Positions 35,287 to 45,799 of a stretch of DNA of 64,000 nt are shown one piece after another. Both the position numbers and the translations under genes were made by a program. Position 1 is the stretch's first letter. Every line of letters starts with the position of its first letter. Source of the DNA: Alphaproteobacteria bacterium (GTDB lineage: Bacteria; Pseudomonadota; Alphaproteobacteria; Rhizobiales; Amorphaceae); NCBI GenBank assembly GCA_030431335.1, contig JAUIJH010000008.1, positions 1 through 64,000 of the forward strand, given 5' to 3'. The notes under the pieces were generated by a model that searched no databases, had not been told where the DNA came from, and saw only the letters and a list, made by a program, of their open reading frames with translations.

Positions 35287-36905
35287 TGGACGAAACCGGA
35301 CTGATCCGCCGCGACGCCAACAGCGCGCCGCTGACGCCGCTCGCCTTCCTGGCGCGCACCGCCCTCGTCTTTCCCGAAAAGACGGCGGTGCTCCACGGCC
35401 CGCACAGCGCCACCTGGGGCGAGGTCGATCTCGAGGTGCGCCGGGTCGCGGCCGGGCTGCGCGTGCGCGGCCTCGGCGCCGGCGACGTGGTCGCCGTGCT
35501 CGCGCCCAACACGCCGGGCTTCGTGACGCTGAATTTCGCCATCCCGATGGCCGGCGCGGTGATGCTGACGCTCAACACCCGGCTCGATGCCGGCACGCTG
35601 CGCTACTGCCTGGAGCATTCAGAGGCGCGGCTCGTGTTCTGCGACCGTGAGCTCCTGCCCCGCCTCGGCGAGGCGCTGGCGGGCATGGCCTCCCCGCCCC
35701 AGGTGGTGCGCATCGACGATGCGCTGGCGCCCGAAGCGGACGGCCCGGCCGATCACGCCTTCGCCGATTTCATCCACGACGCGCCGCTCACCCAGGCGCC
35801 GATCGACGATGGGTGGGCGTCCTTCTCGCTCTCCTACACGTCCGGCACGACGGGGCGGCCCAAGGGTGTCGTCACCTCGCACCTGGGCACGGCCACCAAC
35901 GCCATCTCCAACGCGCTGGACTGGGCGATGCCGCACTTCCCGGTCTATCTGTGGACGCTGCCGATGTTCCACTGCAACGGCTGGTGCTTCCCCTACACCA
36001 TCGCGATGCTGGGCGGCGTCAACGTGTGCTTGCGCGCGGTTTCGGCGCAGGCCATCGCCGATGCGTTCGCGCACCACGGCATCACCCATTTCTGCGGTGC
36101 GCCGATCGTCATGCAGATGGCGATCGAGGGGGCGCAGGCGGCCGGCTTCGTGGCCGATCCGCCCGTGCGCATGATGGTCGCGGCCGCGCCGCCGCCCGCC
36201 TCGGTGATCGCCCGGGCCGACAGCGTCGGCATCGACGTGACCCACGTCTACGGCCTCACCGAAGTGTACGGGCCGTGCGTGGTGTCGGCCTGGAAGCCGG
36301 AGTGGAACGCGCTGTCGCCGGCCGAGCGCGCGCGGCTCAAGGCGCGCCAGGGCGTCACCTACACGTTGCAGGAGGGCCTGTCCGTGCGCGACCCCGAGAC
36401 GATGGCCGAAACCCCGCGCGACGGCGAGACCATCGGCGAGATCATGCTGCGCGGAAACATCGTGATGAAGGGCTACCTGAAGGACGAGGCCGCCACCGAG
36501 GCCGCGTTCCGGGGCGGCTGGTTCCACACCGGCGACCTCGCCGTGCGCCATCCCGACGGCTACGTCGAGATCAAGGACCGCGCCAAGGACATCATTATTT
36601 CGGGGGGTGAAAACATCTCATCCATCGAGATCGAGGACGCGCTCTACGCCCATCCCGCGGTAGCGGGGGCGGCCGTCGTCGCGATGCCGCACGACAAGTG
36701 GGGCGAGACGCCCTGCGCTTTCGTGGAGCTTGTGATCGGGGCCAGCTGCGACGAAGCGGCGCTGATCGCTTGGTGCCGGGAGCGGCTGGCCGGCTACAAG
36801 ATGCCGCGGCGGGTGGTGTTCGAGCCGCTGCCGAAGACCTCTACCGGCAAGGTGCAGAAATTCGCGCTGCGTCAGCGGGCCCGCGCGCTTGCGGATACCC
36901 GCTGA
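35286..36905 (+). CDS. AMP-dependent acyl-CoA synthetase (DmdB/AlkK-like)
   Basis: A 539-residue ANL-superfamily ligase that activates a carboxylic acid through an acyl-adenylate to a CoA thioester. Motifs include YTSGTTGRPKGVV (P-loop-like), VYGLTEVYGP, GWFHTGDLAV and the C-terminal lysine in KTSTGKVQKF. Length and segments resemble medium-chain fatty-acid and 3-methylmercaptopropionate CoA ligases, but the substrate cannot be read. It overlaps the GGDEF-EAL gene by one base, which ties it to the PTS/ChvGI run. Confidence 0.87.
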   Translation: MDETGLIRRDANSAPLTPLAFLARTALVFPEKTAVLHGPHSATWGEVDLEVRRVAAGLRVRGLGAGDVVAVLAPNTPGFVTLNFAIPMAGAVMLTLNTRLDAGTLRYCLEHSEARLVFCDRELLPRLGEALAGMASPPQVVRIDDALAPEADGPADHAFADFIHDAPLTQAPIDDGWASFSLSYTSGTTGRPKGVVTSHLGTATNAISNALDWAMPHFPVYLWTLPMFHCNGWCFPYTIAMLGGVNVCLRAVSAQAIADAFAHHGITHFCGAPIVMQMAIEGAQAAGFVADPPVRMMVAAAPPPASVIARADSVGIDVTHVYGLTEVYGPCVVSAWKPEWNALSPAERARLKARQGVTYTLQEGLSVRDPETMAETPRDGETIGEIMLRGNIVMKGYLKDEAATEAAFRGGWFHTGDLAVRHPDGYVEIKDRAKDIIISGGENISSIEIEDALYAHPAVAGAAVVAMPHDKWGETPCAFVELVIGASCDEAALIAWCRERLAGYKMPRRVVFEPLPKTSTGKVQKFALRQRARALADTR

Positions 36906-36914
36906 CGGTCCGCG

Positions 36915-37190
36915 TCACGCCGCCTCGGCGCGCTGATCGTCGGCGGAGAATTTCATCCCCAGCGCCTGGAGGTAGAGCTCCAGCACGGCTTCCTGCTCCA
37001 GCCGCTCGTTGGTCTCCTGCTTCCGCAGCCGGACCACCTGGCGCAGGATCTTGACGTCGAATCCGTTGCCCTTGGCTTCCGCGTAGACATCCTTGATGTC
37101 ATCGGCCAGCGCCTGCTTTTCCTCTTCCAGGCGCTCGATCCGCTCGATGAATGCCCGTAGCTGGTCGCCCGCCACGCCACCATTAACCAT
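36915..37190 (-). CDS. gapR: GapR family DNA-binding protein (DUF2312)
   Basis: A 91-residue, highly charged helical protein of the DUF2312 family. In Caulobacter this is GapR, a nucleoid-associated protein that binds overtwisted DNA ahead of forks and transcription. Visible features are the coiled coil [43 protein letters not shown] and the C-terminal helix. The ATG at 37190 follows AAAGGAG at six bases. It is convergent with the acyl-CoA ligase gene. Confidence 0.92.
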   Translation of the reverse strand: MVNGGVAGDQLRAFIERIERLEEEKQALADDIKDVYAEAKGNGFDVKILRQVVRLRKQETNERLEQEAVLELYLQALGMKFSADDQRAEAA

Positions 37191-37934
37191 GGTCAACTCC
37201 TTTGTCTGAACTACAACCCATCAAGGCCCGCCGTTGGCGGCCGATCAATGGCGGCGACGGTCATCGTCCCCACTCTTCTCGCTAGACGGGGTAAATTGGT
37301 GAATCAGTGGTTACCGTCGCGGACGGGGGATGCTATCGATAGGCGGGCGCGCAGAGGAGAATACGACCTTGACTGTTGCATCGCCACAACGGATCCGGCA
37401 TACCGGCGCCTCTCAAATGCCGGCGGCGGCACACGCAGAAGTCGAGAAACCACAAGGGCTTTCACAGAATCCGTTGCAGAAATAGAACATTGACGCTCTT
37501 AGCGTAATGAGGCATCCCTGTGTTGGCCATAGTGATGCGCAATTGCAACGAGTCGCGTCTTCGGAGTTCTCTTGTCATCAAGGAATGTTACAAGGATATC
37601 CCGAACTAAAATCTGCCGATTTTTCAATGTTAATAATAAATAATAAGTCAAATCGGAGGGTGGCGTTACGAAGTCTATGAACTTCGTTCGTATTGGTGAG
37701 TGCGGCGCGAGGGTGTGGACATCCCAGCTTCGGGTCAGCCAACGGGACTATGAGTTGGTAACATTGAGTTGCGAGTGTGATTCGAAATCGTTAACCACGG
37801 CCATGCAAGTGTCATGGTTGACGAGTTGTAGAGTGGCGGCGCGATTGACAAGCACAACCATAGCCAGCATGACAGCTAAGGTTTGCGCCGCGAACACGTT
37901 GATGACGAACGAAAAAAAGGACGGCTCGCAGCAG
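37191..37934. other. Long gene-poor interval between gapR and the DUF1036 gene
   Basis: Seven hundred bases without a convincing gene, and clearly less GC-rich than its surroundings (the stretch 37600-37660 is largely A/T). The only frames (one of 81 codons at 37248-37493 and upstream extensions of the DUF1036 frame) have arginine/serine-rich, non-protein-like translations and weak ribosome sites. It must hold the gapR promoter. No tRNA-like cloverleaf, long repeat or terminator was seen. A small RNA cannot be excluded. Confidence 0.5.
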
Positions 37935-38390
37935 ATGTTTCGATTGGCTCGCCAACTAACCATAGCGCTCCTGTTCGCCGTAGTGGTCGCCGCCGCACAC
38001 CTTTCCACCGCTTCCACAGCCCAGGCCGAGCTTCGGCTCTGCAACAAGACGCCGGTTCAAGTCGGGATTGCCATCGGTTATAAGAACGATGCCACCTGGG
38101 TGAGCGAGGGCTGGTGGAATCTGGAAGCGGAATCCTGTCAGGTCGTTGTCGACGGTCCGCTTCCCTCCCGCTTCTACTACCTGTATGCCCTCGACTATGA
38201 GGAAGGCGGGGCCTGGGGCGGAACCGCCTTCATGTGCACGCACGACAAAGAGTTTACGATTGAAGGCACGGCAGATTGCGTTGCCCGCGGCTACGAGAGG
38301 CGCGGGTTCGTCGAAGTGGATACGGGCGACAAATTGTCATGGACCGTACAGCTGACCGAGCGCCCGAAAGTGGGTATCGGCGGACAATGA
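37935..38390 (+). CDS. DUF1036 domain exported protein
   Basis: A 151-residue protein with an N-terminal signal peptide (hydrophobic core LTIALLFAVVVAAA, cleavage near AQAE at about residue 31) and a DUF1036 domain (LRLCNKTPVQVGIAIGYKNDATWVSEGWWNLEAESCQ and YYLYALD) with conserved cysteines. Function is unknown. It overlaps the pyruvate kinase start by 4 nt, an association seen in many alphaproteobacteria. An ATG at 37902 is an alternative start, but neither has a strong ribosome site. Confidence 0.82.
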   Translation: MFRLARQLTIALLFAVVVAAAHLSTASTAQAELRLCNKTPVQVGIAIGYKNDATWVSEGWWNLEAESCQVVVDGPLPSRFYYLYALDYEEGGAWGGTAFMCTHDKEFTIEGTADCVARGYERRGFVEVDTGDKLSWTVQLTERPKVGIGGQ

Positions 38391-39802
38391 TTCGCGGCCG
38401 ACGGGTCCGGATTGTCGCGACCCTCGGGCCAGCATCCTCGGAACAGCACCAGATTCAGGCCTTGCACGAGGCTGGTGTCGACGTTTTCCGCATCAATATG
38501 AGCCATGCGGACCACGCGCACATGCGCACGCTGGTCGGCCGCATCCGCGCGGTCGAGACCGAGCTGGGCCACCCCATCACCATCCTGGCCGACCTGCAGG
38601 GACCGAAGCTTCGCATCGGCACGTTGCAGGACGGGTCCGTCGACCTGGAAAATGGCGCGTCCATCACGCTGGACAGCGACAAGACGCCCGGCGACGCCAG
38701 CCGCGTCTACCTCCCCCATCCGGAAATCCTGCGCTCGCTGCGCGTCGGCCACCGCCTCCTCATCGACGACGGCAAGCTGTCGTTGAAGATCACCGACGTG
38801 CGCGAGGGCGCGGTCACCGCCGAAGTCGTGCAGGGCGGCGCGCTGTCCAACCGCAAGGGCGTCAGCTGTCCCGACACGCTGCTGCCCGTCGGCGCCCTCA
38901 CCGCCAAGGATATGAGCGACCTCGAGGCCGTGCTCGCGGCCGATGTCGACTGGGTGGCGCTGTCGTTCATCCAGCGCCCGGAGGACCTCGCCGAGGCCCG
39001 CAAGATCGCCCGCGGCCGCGCCGCGCTGATGTCGAAGATCGAGAAGCCGCAGGCCATCGAGCGGCTGGACGAGATCATCGAATTGTCCGACGCGCTGATG
39101 GTCGCCCGCGGCGACCTCGGCGTCGAGATGCCCATCGAGCAGGTGCCCGGCCTGCAGAAGCGAATCACCCGTGCCGCCCGCCGCGCCGGCAAGCCCGTCG
39201 TGGTCGCCACGCAGATGCTGGAAAGCATGATCTCCGCGCCGGTTCCCACCCGCGCCGAGGTGTCCGACGTCGCCACCGCCGTGTTCGAGGGGGCCGACGC
39301 CGTCATGCTGTCGGCCGAATCGGCCACCGGCGCCTTCTCCATCGAATCGGTCGCGATGATGGACAAGGTCGCGAAGGAGGTGGAGAAGGACGAGAATTAT
39401 CACAGCATCCTGCGCGCGCAGCGCTTCGAGCCGGAAGAGACCGGGGCCGACGCGCTCGCCGCCGCCGCCCGCCAGATCGGCGAGACGCTGAACGTCGCCG
39501 CCACCGTGTGCTTCACGATCTCCGGAACCACGGCGCTGCGCATGGCGCGCGAGCGGCCGTTCTCCCCCGTCCTCGTCATGAGCCCGTCGGAAAAGACCGC
39601 GCGGCGCCTGGGCGTCGTGTGGGGCCTCCACACGGTCGTGTGCGAGAACAAGGACGATCTGGGCGAGATGATCGCCGACGCCGGCGCTGCCATCGCGTCG
39701 CAGGGGCTGGGCAAATCGGGCGACCGGCTGGTCGTCGTCGCGGGCCTGCCGCTCAACACGCCGGGGCTTACCAACTTCCTTCAGCTCGCCTTCGTGCGCT
39801 GA
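38387..39802 (+). CDS. pyk: Pyruvate kinase
   Basis: A 471-residue enzyme that converts phosphoenolpyruvate and ADP to pyruvate and ATP. Motifs are IVATLGPAS, FRINMSHAD, the catalytic lysine in LMSKIEKPQA, the metal site RGDLGVEMP and VVATQMLESM. The ATG overlaps the DUF1036 stop (ATGA). Confidence 0.95.
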   Translation: MIRGRRVRIVATLGPASSEQHQIQALHEAGVDVFRINMSHADHAHMRTLVGRIRAVETELGHPITILADLQGPKLRIGTLQDGSVDLENGASITLDSDKTPGDASRVYLPHPEILRSLRVGHRLLIDDGKLSLKITDVREGAVTAEVVQGGALSNRKGVSCPDTLLPVGALTAKDMSDLEAVLAADVDWVALSFIQRPEDLAEARKIARGRAALMSKIEKPQAIERLDEIIELSDALMVARGDLGVEMPIEQVPGLQKRITRAARRAGKPVVVATQMLESMISAPVPTRAEVSDVATAVFEGADAVMLSAESATGAFSIESVAMMDKVAKEVEKDENYHSILRAQRFEPEETGADALAAAARQIGETLNVAATVCFTISGTTALRMARERPFSPVLVMSPSEKTARRLGVVWGLHTVVCENKDDLGEMIADAGAAIASQGLGKSGDRLVVVAGLPLNTPGLTNFLQLAFVR

Positions 39803-39823
39803 AGCGCCAATCGCCGCGGCACC

Positions 39824-39845
39824 CGTGGGGCGAATATCCCCCACG
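39824..39845 (+). terminator. Stem-loop after pyruvate kinase
   Basis: CGTGGGG and CCCCACG form a 7-bp stem with an 8-base loop 21 bases after the stop. It has no T-tract. The gap continues with an A/T-rich TATATAAAG about 45 bases further on, which may belong to the gyrB promoter. Confidence 0.35.
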
Positions 39846-39920
39846 CGTTCCGCACCGCGGCTTCAAAACGCGCACAACGCACTATATATAAAGAGCGCGG
39901 CGCGCTGACGCCTTCCATGA

Positions 39921-42356
<2,436 letters not shown>

Positions 42357-42376
42357 GGAGGCCGGCCCGCCCGCAC

Positions 42377-42421
42377 CCGCTCACCACCCGTGAGCGGCCG
42401 GGCGCGCGCCCCCTCGCCCGG
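42377..42421 (+). terminator. Tandem stem-loops after gyrB
   Basis: CCGCTCAC / GTGAGCGG (42377-42397, 5-base loop) is followed at once by CCGGGC / GCCCGG (42398-42421). Together they lie 20 bases past the gyrB stop. No T-tract follows, so termination strength is uncertain. Confidence 0.4.
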
Positions 42422-42530
42422 CCTTACTCAGGCCACATACTGCTAGTCCGACGCACTATCTTGAAATCATGTGGAACCCGTAGGCCGATAAGCGGGTTGT
42501 GCAATAAGATGAACGATAGGAGCGTTTCAA

Positions 42531-42734
42531 TTGGACTTTCTGACCTGGGCGATCATCTTCGCAGTGATCGCAGTCGTCGCCGGCGTTTTCGGCTTCACCG
42601 GCATCGCGTCCGGAGCAGCCTCAATCGCTCGAATCCTCTTCTTCGTATTCGTTGTTATCGCCGTCATCTTTCTTGTCATGCTTCTGCTTGGCGGCGCAGC
42701 GATCTCCGCTCCGCTCGCAGTAGCGCTGTTGTGA
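42531..42734 (+). CDS. DUF1328 small membrane protein
   Basis: A 67-residue hydrophobic protein with two membrane segments (about residues 4-20 and 33-55). It carries the DUF1328 pattern ([33 protein letters not shown]). A C-terminal stretch of about ten residues extends beyond the usual family length. It starts at a TTG; AGGAG lies eight bases upstream and decides it. A strong intrinsic terminator follows. Confidence 0.85.
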   Translation: MDFLTWAIIFAVIAVVAGVFGFTGIASGAASIARILFFVFVVIAVIFLVMLLLGGAAISAPLAVALL

Positions 42735-42761
42735 CGGCGAACGTCTGAATCAACGAACGAT

Positions 42762-42802
42762 CCGATCGGGGGCCAACGCCCCCGGTCGGACACCTCTTTT
42801 TT
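42762..42802 (+). terminator. Intrinsic terminator of the DUF1328 gene
   Basis: A 12-bp stem with one G-T pair (CCGATCGGGGGC / GCCCCCGGTCGG) and a 4-base loop CAAC, followed after seven bases by TTTTTT. This is the clearest rho-independent terminator in the window. It sits between convergent genes. Confidence 0.85.
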
Positions 42803-42814
42803 CCGCACGAAACC

Positions 42815-43780
42815 TTACGCGCACATCGAGCCGCCGCACGTCTCGGTGACGTAGATGGCCTCCCTCAGCGCCTTGATGGCGTCCGGTTTCATCGGCTTCA
42901 TCGTGCCGAGCGAACCCACCCCCTGAGACAATTGAAAGTCGCCGTGCAGCACCGGCATCGTCAGCACCAGATCGCTGCGATCGGGCGCCGCGTCGACGAT
43001 CCGCAGCGTCAGCGTCTTGCCGACCACGCGTGGATAGATCGCCTTGCGGCTCAGCCGGTCAAGCAGCGCCGGGCTGGGGAAGGTCGCCTCCCCGCTGCCG
43101 GCGAAGACGAGGTCCGTGCTCGGCAAGCTCGGTGTCCACGCCTTGGTGACGTCGTCCGGCTTCACCGTGAGCCCGCTCGACGACAGGAACCACCCCTTGT
43201 AGCTGACCTCGCCCTTGTGCTTGTAGCGAGCGTACAGCTCGCCCTTCCACTTGGTCACGTTGAACCAGTGGGCCCGCTCCGCATAAAAATAGAAATCGAC
43301 CGCGATGGCCTGGGTGGGCGGCGTGATCGGCGGCTGCCGTGGCGGGAGCGCGGCCGGATGCGCCATCGACGCGACGTACACCGCGCGGTGCGCCATGTTT
43401 TCCGTCTCGTCCTTGTCGCCCAGGTAGGCGGCGCGCAGCTCGCTGAGCGCGTGGGTGCGGATGGAAAACACCACCGACACATGCTGCAGCACCGAGGCGA
43501 GATAGGCCCGGACCACGGCGGCGCGGCGGCTGGAAAGCCGCAGGTTGTGGTCGTAGGTGCCGGTGCGGCTCGCGCTGCCGATCACCCAGACCGTGTGGTG
43601 GGAGCCGTCGGACGTCTGCTTGCCCGCGGCGACGTTGCGCGCGTCTTCGGCCAGCAGCGGCTGCACGACGGCGCGGTCGAGCCATTCCTTGTGCTCGGCC
43701 TTCAGGACGGTGCTGTCCACCTTGAAGTCCATCAGCCAGGCGGCTTTGGTTTTCCCGATTGTAACGTCGTTGACCGACAT
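42815..43780 (-). CDS. Cytoplasmic-looking protein with OmpA-like domain, unknown function
   Basis: A 321-residue protein I cannot assign to a named family. Residues 50-115 resemble an OmpA-like peptidoglycan-binding domain (VWVIGSASRTGTYDHNLRLSSRRAAVVRAYL), yet there is no signal peptide, lipobox or membrane segment. The second half (about 170-300) has tryptophan/tyrosine-rich strands (WFNVTKWKGELYARYKHKGEVSYKGWFLS) of no known domain, and the C-terminus has two cysteines. The ATG at 43780 has GGGAG 11 bases upstream; an in-frame ATG at 43843 is possible. It lies downstream of rho on the same strand. Confidence 0.6.
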   Translation of the reverse strand: MSVNDVTIGKTKAAWLMDFKVDSTVLKAEHKEWLDRAVVQPLLAEDARNVAAGKQTSDGSHHTVWVIGSASRTGTYDHNLRLSSRRAAVVRAYLASVLQHVSVVFSIRTHALSELRAAYLGDKDETENMAHRAVYVASMAHPAALPPRQPPITPPTQAIAVDFYFYAERAHWFNVTKWKGELYARYKHKGEVSYKGWFLSSSGLTVKPDDVTKAWTPSLPSTDLVFAGSGEATFPSPALLDRLSRKAIYPRVVGKTLTLRIVDAAPDRSDLVLTMPVLHGDFQLSQGVGSLGTMKPMKPDAIKALREAIYVTETCGGSMCA

Positions 43781-43781
43781 G

Positions 43782-43842
43782 ATGGATGCGTCTCCCAAAA
43801 CAAGATGCCACGCCACGCGGCAGCATCCATTGCGGAGACGCA
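43782..43842 (-). promoter_or_regulatory. Two overlapping inverted repeats in the leader of the OmpA-domain gene
   Basis: Read on the minus strand, TGCGTCTCC (43842-43834) can pair with GGAGACGCA (43795-43787), and ATGGATGC (43830-43823) with GCATCCAT (43789-43782). Both repeats are perfect. Their 3' arms share three bases and cross, so only one hairpin can form at a time. The first would cover the ribosome site at GGGAG. Confidence 0.45.
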
Positions 43843-43900
43843 CATAATGAGGTCGGTCACGTCATCAACGCGACTTCGCCGATCCCGTGCTCGACATCAC

Positions 43901-43922
43901 AGGGCGGTGCAGGCACCGCCCT
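43901..43922 (-). terminator. Stem-loop just after rho
   Basis: AGGGCGGTGC and GCACCGCCCT form a perfect 10-bp inverted repeat around two bases, starting six bases beyond the rho stop on the minus strand. There is no T-tract. It may be a terminator or a 3' stability hairpin. Confidence 0.45.
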
Positions 43923-43928
43923 CCGGCG

Positions 43929-45200
43929 TCAGGTGTTCATCGAGTCGAAGAACTCGGCGTTGTTCTTGGTCTGCCGCAACTTGTCGAGCAGGAACTCGAT
44001 GGCGTCGACAGAGCCCATCGGGTTGAGGATCCGCCGCAGCACGAAGACCTTCTTGAGGTTCTCCTTCGGCACCAGGAGCTCTTCCTTGCGGGTGCCGGAG
44101 CGCTGGATGTCGATCGACGGCCACACGCGGCGGTCGGAGATCTTGCGGTCCAGGATGAGCTCGGAGTTGCCGGTGCCCTTGAACTCCTCGAAGATCACCT
44201 CGTCCATGCGCGAGCCGGTATCGATCAGCGCGGTGGCGATGATGGTCAGCGAGCCGCCTTCCTCGATGTTACGCGCGGCGCCGAAGAAGCGCTTCGGCCG
44301 CTGCAGCGCGTTGGCGTCGACACCGCCGGTCAGCACCTTGCCGGACGAGGGCACCACGGTGTTGTAGGCGCGGCCGAGGCGGGTGATCGAGTCGAGCAGG
44401 ATGACGACGTCGCGTCCGTGCTCCACCAGGCGCTTGGCCTTCTCGATCACCATCTCGGCGACCTGCACGTGGCGCACGGCCGGCTCGTCGAACGTGGAGG
44501 AGACCACCTCGCCGCGCACGGAGCGCTGCATGTCGGTGACTTCTTCCGGCCGCTCGTCGATCAGGAGCACGATCAGGTAGCAGTCGGGGTGATTGGCGGT
44601 GATGCTCTTGGCGATGTTCTGCAAGATCACCGTCTTGCCGGTGCGCGGCGGCGCCACGATGAGGGCGCGCTGCCCTTTGCCGATCGGGGCCACCAGGTCG
44701 ATGATCCGACCCGAGAAATCCTTGGTCGGCGGGCCGTCTATCTCCAGATTGAAGCGGTCGTCCGGATAGAGCGGCGTCAGGTTGTCGAAGTGGATCTTGT
44801 GGCGGGCGGCTTCGGGCTCTTCGAAGTTGATCGTGTTGACCTTGAGGAGAGCGAAGTAGCGCTCGCCTTCCTTCGGCGAACGGATCTGCCCTTCGACCGT
44901 ATCGCCCGTGCGGAGCGAGAAGCGGCGGATCTGGCTGGGGCTGACGTAGATATCGTCCGGCCCGGGTAGATAATTGGCGTCAGGTGAGCGCAGGAAACCG
45001 AAGCCATCCTGCAGAACTTCGACAACACCTTCGCCGATAATATCGACATCTTGCGCCGCGAGCTGCTTCAGGATGCCGAACATCAGCTCCTGTTTACGCA
45101 GTGTCGAGGCATTCTCCACGTCATGCTGCTCGGCGAACGCAATAAGATCGCCGGGGCTCTTCGCTTTGAGCTCGTGGAGTTTCATTTCTTGCATGGGCAT
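43929..45200 (-). CDS. rho: Transcription termination factor Rho
   Basis: A 423-residue hexameric RNA-dependent ATPase. The N-terminal domain begins [14 protein letters not shown]. The RNA-binding cold-shock domain follows ([36 protein letters not shown]). The ATPase domain has Walker A PPRTGKT and Walker [17 protein letters not shown], and the Q and R loops follow. The first in-frame ATGs are close together, and the exact one is uncertain by two to five codons. It is the third gene from the hemE end in the hemE-hemJ-rho order. Confidence 0.95.
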   Translation of the reverse strand: MPMQEMKLHELKAKSPGDLIAFAEQHDVENASTLRKQELMFGILKQLAAQDVDIIGEGVVEVLQDGFGFLRSPDANYLPGPDDIYVSPSQIRRFSLRTGDTVEGQIRSPKEGERYFALLKVNTINFEEPEAARHKIHFDNLTPLYPDDRFNLEIDGPPTKDFSGRIIDLVAPIGKGQRALIVAPPRTGKTVILQNIAKSITANHPDCYLIVLLIDERPEEVTDMQRSVRGEVVSSTFDEPAVRHVQVAEMVIEKAKRLVEHGRDVVILLDSITRLGRAYNTVVPSSGKVLTGGVDANALQRPKRFFGAARNIEEGGSLTIIATALIDTGSRMDEVIFEEFKGTGNSELILDRKISDRRVWPSIDIQRSGTRKEELLVPKENLKKVFVLRRILNPMGSVDAIEFLLDKLRQTKNNAEFFDSMNT

Positions 45201-45373
45201 GTCCTAATCACCAGCGCTGTGCTGGGAAACACAAACCGTTTGAGGACCAGAAAGGAGGCGGGGAACTTGGATGACGGTCCCGTCCGCGTGCGGGGCACAC
45301 ATACGTTGGACCATTGGTCAACTCGGAATGTATCCGCGCCGGGTCCATTTTGCAAGCCCAGCGCGAATCGACC

Positions 45374-45799
45374 TCAAAACGGCTTGACGATCACGCAGAT
45401 CACGATGGCGATCATCAGCAGCGTCGGCACCTCGTTCATGAAGCGATAGAACCGCGCCGAGTGCCGGTTTTCGTCCTGCGCGAAGCCGCGCATCCAGCGT
45501 GCGCAGGCCATGTGCTGGGCCGACAGCGCCACCACGGCGGCCAACTTCAGGTGCAGCCACGGCTGGCTCCAGAAGTTGGCCTGGTAGGCGAGCGTCAGGC
45601 CGGTGATCCAGGCCACGATCATCGCCGGCGTGCCGATCGCCCGCAGCAGCCGCCGCTCCATCACCTTGAACGTCTCGGACTGGACCGAACCGGTTTCGGC
45701 CCCCGCGTGGTAGACGAAAAGTCGCGGCAGGTAGAGCAGCGCGGCCATCCACGAGATGATCGCCAGCACATGCAGCACCTTGACCCACAGGTAGGTCAC
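45374..45799 (-). CDS. hemJ: Protoporphyrinogen oxidase HemJ
   Basis: A 141-residue membrane protein with about four hydrophobic segments. It matches HemJ (UPF0093), which oxidises protoporphyrinogen IX in haem synthesis. The conserved histidine-containing start VKVLHVLAIISWMAALLYLPRLFVYHA and the WLHLKLAAVVALSAQH segment are present. The GTG start overlaps the hemE stop by 4 nt (GTGA). The open frame continues far upstream as a hemE shadow. Confidence 0.9.
   Translation of the reverse strand: MTYLWVKVLHVLAIISWMAALLYLPRLFVYHAGAETGSVQSETFKVMERRLLRAIGTPAMIVAWITGLTLAYQANFWSQPWLHLKLAAVVALSAQHMACARWMRGFAQDENRHSARFYRFMNEVPTLLMIAIVICVIVKPF

Noticed and set aside
37248-37493. 81-codon frame in the gapR-DUF1036 interval
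   Set aside because: No ribosome site, no recognisable motif, and a composition like random translation.
37677-37934. N-terminal extension of the DUF1036 protein to the first in-frame ATG
   Set aside because: It would bury the clear signal peptide and has no family resemblance.
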